Assembly: GCA_002862325.1 (NCBI GenBank)
Contig: PKCT01000064.1
Location: 1 to 7,962, forward strand
Reading direction: 5' to 3'
DNA length: 7,962 bases
Source of the DNA: Phycisphaerae bacterium
Lineage (GTDB): Bacteria; Planctomycetota; Phycisphaerae; Phycisphaerales; SM1A02
Shown here piece by piece: positions 6,340 to 7,962 of the stretch. How positions within the stretch are numbered: the stretch's first letter is position 1; each line of letters starts with the position of its first letter. The notes under the pieces were generated by a model. The model was not told the origin of the DNA. It saw only the letters and a list, made by a program, of their open reading frames with translations, and ran no database searches. A program made the translations under genes and the position numbers.

Positions 6340-7026
6340 ATGGCCGGAACCGTTGACCATCTTCGACCGCCCTCTCGTGCGTTGGTGATGTGCCTGGTCT
6401 CCATGTCGATCCTGGTCATAGGGTCTGGTTGTACATCGCCGAGGCCCGATCGGCTCCAGATCACCAGCGCCCAGTACGACGAAGCCTTCGCGGCGGCTCA
6501 GGAGGCCACCCGCAAGGAGGGGATGCCTGCTCTTCTGGCCGATCGAATGGGGGGCGTCATCGAGAGCAGACCTCGGCTCACGGGGAGCGTCCTGGAGCCA
6601 TGGCGCATCGATCACAGCTCCCTCGACCAGTTCGCGGCGAGCACCCTTCATAAGCAGCGTCGTCGCGTTCGTTTCGAATTCCTCCCGGTGGAGTTCGTGC
6701 CGCCCGAGGCGTCCGGTGGTGAGGAGCTGCTCGGTGCACCGGTTCCCGGGTCCGACGAGGATCTGGTCCGTACCACCGATCTCTCGAGCTTCGAAGGGCC
6801 CATTGAGGTACGGGTGTGGGTGTGGATCGAACGAGAGCAGCGATCGGGTCTGCGGCGAAGCACCTGGACCAGGGCCGGGAAGACCTACGCCCGCAATCCC
6901 CTCGAGACGATCGCTCCCGACGATGGCACGACTCGAAGTCCGGGAATCTGGACCCCGATCGAGCGGGACGTCGCGATGGAGCGACGACTTCTCGCAGACG
7001 TCTCGGATTCCCTTCGCGATTCCTGA
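6340..7026 (+). CDS. Uncharacterised lipoprotein
   Basis: A 228-residue protein that I do not recognise as a named family. The first 30 residues are a lipoprotein signal peptide: basic HLRPPSR, a hydrophobic run at about 14-28 (ALVMCLVSMSILVIG) and the lipobox GSG-C31, an imperfect match because the -3 position is Gly. The mature part is soluble, charged and Trp-containing. It has LEPWR at 85-89, a strand-like VRFEFLPVEF at 110-119, VRVWVWIERE at 158-167 and a helical C-terminus. It resembles, by memory only, conserved planctomycete lipoproteins with a QYDEAF..GVI.SRPR..LEPWR pattern. ATG 6340 is preferred: the frame is open back to 6211, but the extra 43 residues read as non-protein-like and push the signal peptide inward. 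A GGAGGG at 6314-6319 is too far away to be a normal binding site for this start; TTG 6334 is an alternative. Its end lies 16 bases from the convergent permease gene. Confidence 0.75.
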   Translation: MAGTVDHLRPPSRALVMCLVSMSILVIGSGCTSPRPDRLQITSAQYDEAFAAAQEATRKEGMPALLADRMGGVIESRPRLTGSVLEPWRIDHSSLDQFAASTLHKQRRRVRFEFLPVEFVPPEASGGEELLGAPVPGSDEDLVRTTDLSSFEGPIEVRVWVWIEREQRSGLRRSTWTRAGKTYARNPLETIAPDDGTTRSPGIWTPIERDVAMERRLLADVSDSLRDS

Positions 7027-7042
7027 TCGATCGCTCGGAGGG

Positions 7043-7962
7043 TCAGATAGAGATTCTCGGATCGATCCACCGGTAGCACACGTCCACGACGAGATTGAAG
7101 AGCACCAGCATGGTGGAGTAGACGAGGACGATCCCCATGATGAGCGTCACGTCCTTGGACATCACGCCGTCGACGAAGTGACGTCCGATCCCAGGTACGG
7201 CGAAGACCTTCTCGACCACGAACGATCCGGTCATGGCGATCGCCGTCGCGGGGCCGAGGTAGCTCAGTACGGGAAGAAACGCGTTTCGAAGGGCGTGGCC
7301 GAACGCGATGCGCCACTCGGGGAGGCCCTTCGCGCGGGCGGTTCGGACGTAGTCCTTTCGCATCTCGTCGATCATCCCGAATCTCGTCAGCCTGGCGATG
7401 TAGGCGGCGAACGGAAGGGAGAGCGCCAGCGCTGGTAGGAACAGATTGTCGAATCGCCCCCAGCCACCGATCGGGAACCAGCCGAGCTTCACCGCGAAGA
7501 GAATCAGCAGGATGGATCCGATCACGAAGCTTGGAAGCGAGATTCCCACGACCGAGAGCACCTGACTGCCGGCGTCGAACCAGGAGTTGGGTCGAAGTCC
7601 TCCGATGACGCCCGCGACGAGACCGATGACCAGGGCGAAGAGGATGGCGGTCAATCCGAGGATGATGGATACGGGGAGTCCGGCGGCGAGGATTTCGTTC
7701 ACCGTCCAGCCGGTGTTCCGGAGGCTTGGTCCGAGGTCGAACGGGCGGTCGCTCTGCCCGAGGAGCCAGGAGACGCCCGAGGCCTTCCCGAGATATTCGA
7801 AGTAGAAAGCGACCGGGTCGTTCAGGTTGTACTGGGCCCGCATGGCCTCGAGGACCTCGGGGGGTGGTTGACGACCTTCGGGCGCATCGATCGGATCTCC
7901 GGGAACGATCCAGACCAAAGCGAACGTGATCGTGTAGATGACGAGAATGATCGGTGGCAGCT
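7043..7962 (-). CDS. OppB/DppB-family ABC transporter permease, 5' end cut by window edge
   Basis: An inner-membrane permease subunit of a peptide/nickel-type ABC importer. 305 residues are visible, and roughly the first ten are missing beyond the right edge. The opening LPPIILVIYTITFALVWIVPGDP is the first membrane segment leading into the PGDP motif typical of OppB/DppB. A periplasmic stretch with PPPEVLEAMRAQYNLNDP follows. Five more membrane segments come next, with the ATPase-contacting EAA loop at bases about 7269-7342 (TARAKGLPEWRIAFGHALRN). The end has the family signature GSFVVEKVFAVPGIG and finishes in WIDPRISI. Length and motifs are normal and no residue of note is missing. The TTG at 7918 is internal and not the start. 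Substrate cannot be told from this subunit. The gene is the last of its unit: only 16 bases separate its stop from the convergent lipoprotein, so the usual oppC partner does not follow it. Confidence 0.93.
   Translation of the reverse strand, partial: LPPIILVIYTITFALVWIVPGDPIDAPEGRQPPPEVLEAMRAQYNLNDPVAFYFEYLGKASGVSWLLGQSDRPFDLGPSLRNTGWTVNEILAAGLPVSIILGLTAILFALVIGLVAGVIGGLRPNSWFDAGSQVLSVVGISLPSFVIGSILLILFAVKLGWFPIGGWGRFDNLFLPALALSLPFAAYIARLTRFGMIDEMRKDYVRTARAKGLPEWRIAFGHALRNAFLPVLSYLGPATAIAMTGSFVVEKVFAVPGIGRHFVDGVMSKDVTLIMGIVLVYSTMLVLFNLVVDVCYRWIDPRISI

Overview
The window looks like ordinary chromosomal DNA of a high-GC Planctomycetota bacterium, most likely of the Phycisphaerae. The clues are a secreted multiheme cytochrome ending in a paired EF-hand/dockerin-like tail of the planctomycete style (two copies of a DLNxDGVVDG loop), an ABC-2 permease that opens with LLPTNPI, a planctomycete-type OppB/DppB permease, and an RNase Y. 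This placement comes from recalled family resemblance and not from a search. There are no insertion sequences, tRNAs, rRNAs, CRISPR arrays, phage genes or other signs of recent transfer.

Layout, left to right. 1-1590 (minus): RNase Y, complete at its start and lacking only its last few residues at the left edge. 1591-2210: a 620-base stretch without a convincing gene. It holds a good minus-strand promoter (about 2083-2110) and several inverted repeats, so RNase Y is probably made from an mRNA with a structured 5' leader of nearly 490 nt. 2211-4043 (plus): a 610-residue ABC-2 type permease built from two similar halves, transcribed divergently from RNase Y. 4072-6063 (minus, convergent with the permease): a secreted five-heme c-type cytochrome with a C-terminal tandem Ca-binding repeat. 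6064-6339: a divergent intergenic region with a perfect 7-bp hairpin framed by 8-bp direct repeats. 6340-7026 (plus): an uncharacterised lipoprotein. 7043-7962 (minus, convergent): an OppB/DppB-family peptide/nickel-type ABC permease, cut at its 5' end by the right edge.

The genes alternate in strand and no two form an evident operon, so this reads as a run of single-gene units in the core genome and not as a multi-gene system. RNase Y handles mRNA turnover at the membrane. The two permeases are inner-membrane channels whose ATPases lie elsewhere. The cytochrome and the lipoprotein are exported. The points most worth a second look are the long structured leader in front of RNase Y, the multiheme cytochrome carrying a dockerin-like tail, and the internally duplicated permease with no ATPase gene beside it.
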